Of a stretch of DNA of 64,000 nt, positions 62,244 to 64,000 are shown piece by piece. Both the position numbers and the translations under genes were made by a program. A model generated the notes under the pieces. The model saw only the letters and a list, made by a program, of their open reading frames with translations. It did no database searches and was not told where the DNA came from. Positions within the stretch are counted from its first letter, which is position 1. The number at the start of each line of letters is the position of its first letter. This DNA comes from Joostella atrarenae (lineage in GTDB: Bacteria > Bacteroidota > Bacteroidia > Flavobacteriales > Flavobacteriaceae): NCBI RefSeq assembly GCF_021764745.1, contig NZ_JAETXX010000010.1, positions 1 through 64,000 of the forward strand, read 5' to 3'.

Positions 62244-64000
62244 CTATTTGTAGCCAGAAGCCTGTAAGTCGAATAATTCTGAATAAAGTTTATTGTTTTC
62301 CATAAGCGCTTCATGCGTTCCAATTTCCAACACATTTCCGTCTTTCAAAACCAAAATAGTGTCTGCCATTCTCACGGTGCTAAATCTATGAGAGATAATT
62401 ATACTTGTCTTTCCTTTAGTAAGTCCTATAAATCGTTCAAAGACATTAAATTCTGCCTTAGCATCAAGGGCTGAGGTTGGCTCATCTAAGATTAAAACAG
62501 CGGCATCTTTCATATATGCTCTTGCTAGTGCAATTTTTTGCCACTGTCCACCAGATAACTCCTGACCTTTATTGAAGCGTTTTCCTAACTGCTGATCAAA
62601 CCCTTTTTTTAATTCACTAACCACTTCAGAAGCTAAACTCTGTTCCGCAGCTTTCTTTATCCGATCAATGTTTTCAATCTCATCGATTTTACCAACAGCA
62701 ATATTTTCTTTTACTGTAAATTCATATTTAAAGAAATCTTGAAAAATCACACCAAATATCTTCTGATATTCATCTTTATTGAATTTTTTGATATCAATCC
62801 CATCCAAATAAATAGTTCCAGATGTAGGTTCATAAAAGCGTAAGAATAATTTTATTAGGGTTGTTTTTCCAGCACCATTCTGACCAACAAAAGCCATTTT
62901 TTCTCCCGCTTTAAGCTTAAAAGAAATTCCTTTTAGCGTATACTCTGTATTTCCTGGATATTTAAAAGTTACATTTTCAACAGTAAAACCGTCTTTAATT
63001 TCCTTAGGAAAAGGAATTTCTGCCTCTGTACTTTTTTTAATCTTTAAATCAATGAAGTCGAAATAGTCTTTTAAATACAATGCACTTTGTGAGATTCTAG
63101 TAAATCTTGTGAAGAAACCTTGTAGATTAGTTCTTAGTCTATTAAAGGATCCACTTAAGAAAGTGAGCTCTCCAATAGTAATTACCCCAGTTAAAACACG
63201 ATAAATAATAAGTACAAATGCAGCATAGTAAGATAATACACCAAGGAGATTAAAAAGTGCGCCGTATGTACTTCTTTTTAAAGCAATGTTTTTATTTAAA
63301 AGGTAATACTCGTCAGAAAGGACTTTAAATCTTTTGGCCACATAATCTGTTAATCCAAAAAGTTTAATTTCTTTGGCTGTTTTATCATTCGCTCCAACAT
63401 ATCTTAAATAATCTAATTCCCTGCGTTCGGAAGTCCAACTTCTAGCTAGCGAATAACTTTGGGAACTAAATTTAATTTCATTTATAAAAGAAGGTATGAT
63501 ACTAAGCACTAAAATAACAATAAGAATGGGTTCAAAGTAGATAAGACCAGCAATTAAAGAAATCATGCTGATTATACTTTGGACTTGAGTCAGGATATTA
63601 GACATGAGGTTTACTCGACTCGTTGTCTGCGTTCTTGCTCTTTCTAATTTGTCATAGAATTCTGGGTCTTCGAGTTGACTAATTTCAATTTCGTTTGTTT
63701 TTTTTATAATAGTAACCGAAGATTTATTAGCATATAAGTCGCCTAGCAAACTGTCTGTTAATGTAATTAATCTACTTATTAAGTCAGAAAGGATAGCCAC
63801 CGTTAATTCTAAAGCTACATATTTCCATAATAGGGTGTAGTCTTTGTCTGGAGTGTTTATTTGGAGAATAATTTCATCTATAATAAGTTTTCCAACCCAT
63901 AATAAGATTACTGGAGAAAATGCATTTAAAAGTCTTGCGGAGGTATTTATGACATACATCGACCTATGCGTTTTCCATATTTCTGATAGAAATCTAGGGA
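62244..64000 (-). CDS. ABC transporter, fused permease and ATPase (partial at window end)
   Basis: Exporter-type half transporter. The membrane domain has about six helices in the N-terminal 300 residues, followed by the nucleotide-binding domain with Walker A GQNGAGKTT, signature LSGGQWQK and Walker B VLILDEPTSALD, plus the H-loop ISHRFST. Substrate unknown (ABC type I exporters in this clade act on lipids, drugs or peptides). A methionine at 63959 is not the true start: the frame stays open to the window edge, coding LSEIWKTHRS just before it, which matches how the family begins. The 5' end is therefore beyond base 64000. Confidence 0.9.
   Translation of the reverse strand, partial: PRFLSEIWKTHRSMYVINTSARLLNAFSPVILLWVGKLIIDEIILQINTPDKDYTLLWKYVALELTVAILSDLISRLITLTDSLLGDLYANKSSVTIIKKTNEIEISQLEDPEFYDKLERARTQTTSRVNLMSNILTQVQSIISMISLIAGLIYFEPILIVILVLSIIPSFINEIKFSSQSYSLARSWTSERRELDYLRYVGANDKTAKEIKLFGLTDYVAKRFKVLSDEYYLLNKNIALKRSTYGALFNLLGVLSYYAAFVLIIYRVLTGVITIGELTFLSGSFNRLRTNLQGFFTRFTRISQSALYLKDYFDFIDLKIKKSTEAEIPFPKEIKDGFTVENVTFKYPGNTEYTLKGISFKLKAGEKMAFVGQNGAGKTTLIKLFLRFYEPTSGTIYLDGIDIKKFNKDEYQKIFGVIFQDFFKYEFTVKENIAVGKIDEIENIDRIKKAAEQSLASEVVSELKKGFDQQLGKRFNKGQELSGGQWQKIALARAYMKDAAVLILDEPTSALDAKAEFNVFERFIGLTKGKTSIIISHRFSTVRMADTILVLKDGNVLEIGTHEALMENNKLYSELFDLQASGYK

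Noticed and set aside
1-64000. Insertion sequences, prophage, integrative element or plasmid features
   Set aside because: No transposase, integrase, phage structural or replication protein was recognised, and gene order and composition are uniform.

Overview
The window looks like chromosomal DNA of a marine member of the Flavobacteriaceae (Bacteroidota). The signs are an AT-rich sequence, a complete Na+-translocating NADH:quinone reductase (nqrA-F), type IX secretion parts (PorT and the plug-domain protein), TamL, GLPGLI and CarboxypepD_reg-like proteins, a sulfatase lipoprotein, and repeated TAnnTTTG promoter -7 boxes typical of the Bacteroidota primary sigma factor. No rRNA, prophage, transposase, integrase or CRISPR array is visible. 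There is one tRNA, tRNA-Gly(TCC).

Layout. 0.2-7 kb: sulfatase lipoprotein, then leftward housekeeping genes pnp, rpsO, accD and fbaA. 7-12 kb: tamL, a SpoU/TrmH rRNA methyltransferase, porT and ubiE/menG. 12-15 kb: Trk potassium uptake (trkA-trkH). 15-23 kb: aminotransferase and desaturase (one unit), rsmG, a small conserved gene, pruA, apaG, a DUF3667 protein and the T9SS plug-type protein. 23-33 kb: nqrABCDEF rightward, a VWA/YfbK-like protein, a small protein often mislabelled NqrF, and the flavin transferase apbE that should flavinylate NqrB and NqrC. 33-39 kb: SAM methyltransferase, map, M1 peptidase, a DUF6702-like protein and two tandem CarboxypepD_reg-like proteins. 39-44 kb: pepE, then a secreted Cys-containing peptide, a GLPGLI protein and a large outer-membrane beta-barrel. 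44-50 kb: rluF, tRNA-Gly, two GNATs, O-methyltransferase, PAP2 phosphatase, tatA, a monothiol thioredoxin-like lipoprotein and gpmI. 50-64 kb: ankyrin protein, small membrane proteins, M48 and M15 peptidases, kynU, pirin, MFS transporter, a lipoprotein, a Crp-like regulator, an old yellow enzyme, kmo with a small overlapping partner, an NAD(P)-binding protein, and an ABC exporter that runs off the right end.

Functional themes. Energy and ion handling: Nqr, ApbE and Trk. Envelope assembly and secretion: TamL, PorT, plug protein, TatA. RNA metabolism: PNPase, RpsO, TrmH, RsmG, RluF. Tryptophan/kynurenine catabolism: KynU and Kmo, 6 kb apart.

The features least explained by known families are: (i) the three-gene peptide-GLPGLI-barrel cassette at 40.3-44.0 kb; (ii) a three-copy structured intergenic repeat (29.4, 34.7 and 52.5 kb) in which two conserved blocks flank a conserved stem holding a variable insert; (iii) a second palindromic element at 48.2 kb; and (iv) several leader hairpins and candidate small RNAs. 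All functional statements come from reading motifs in the sequence. No database search was run.
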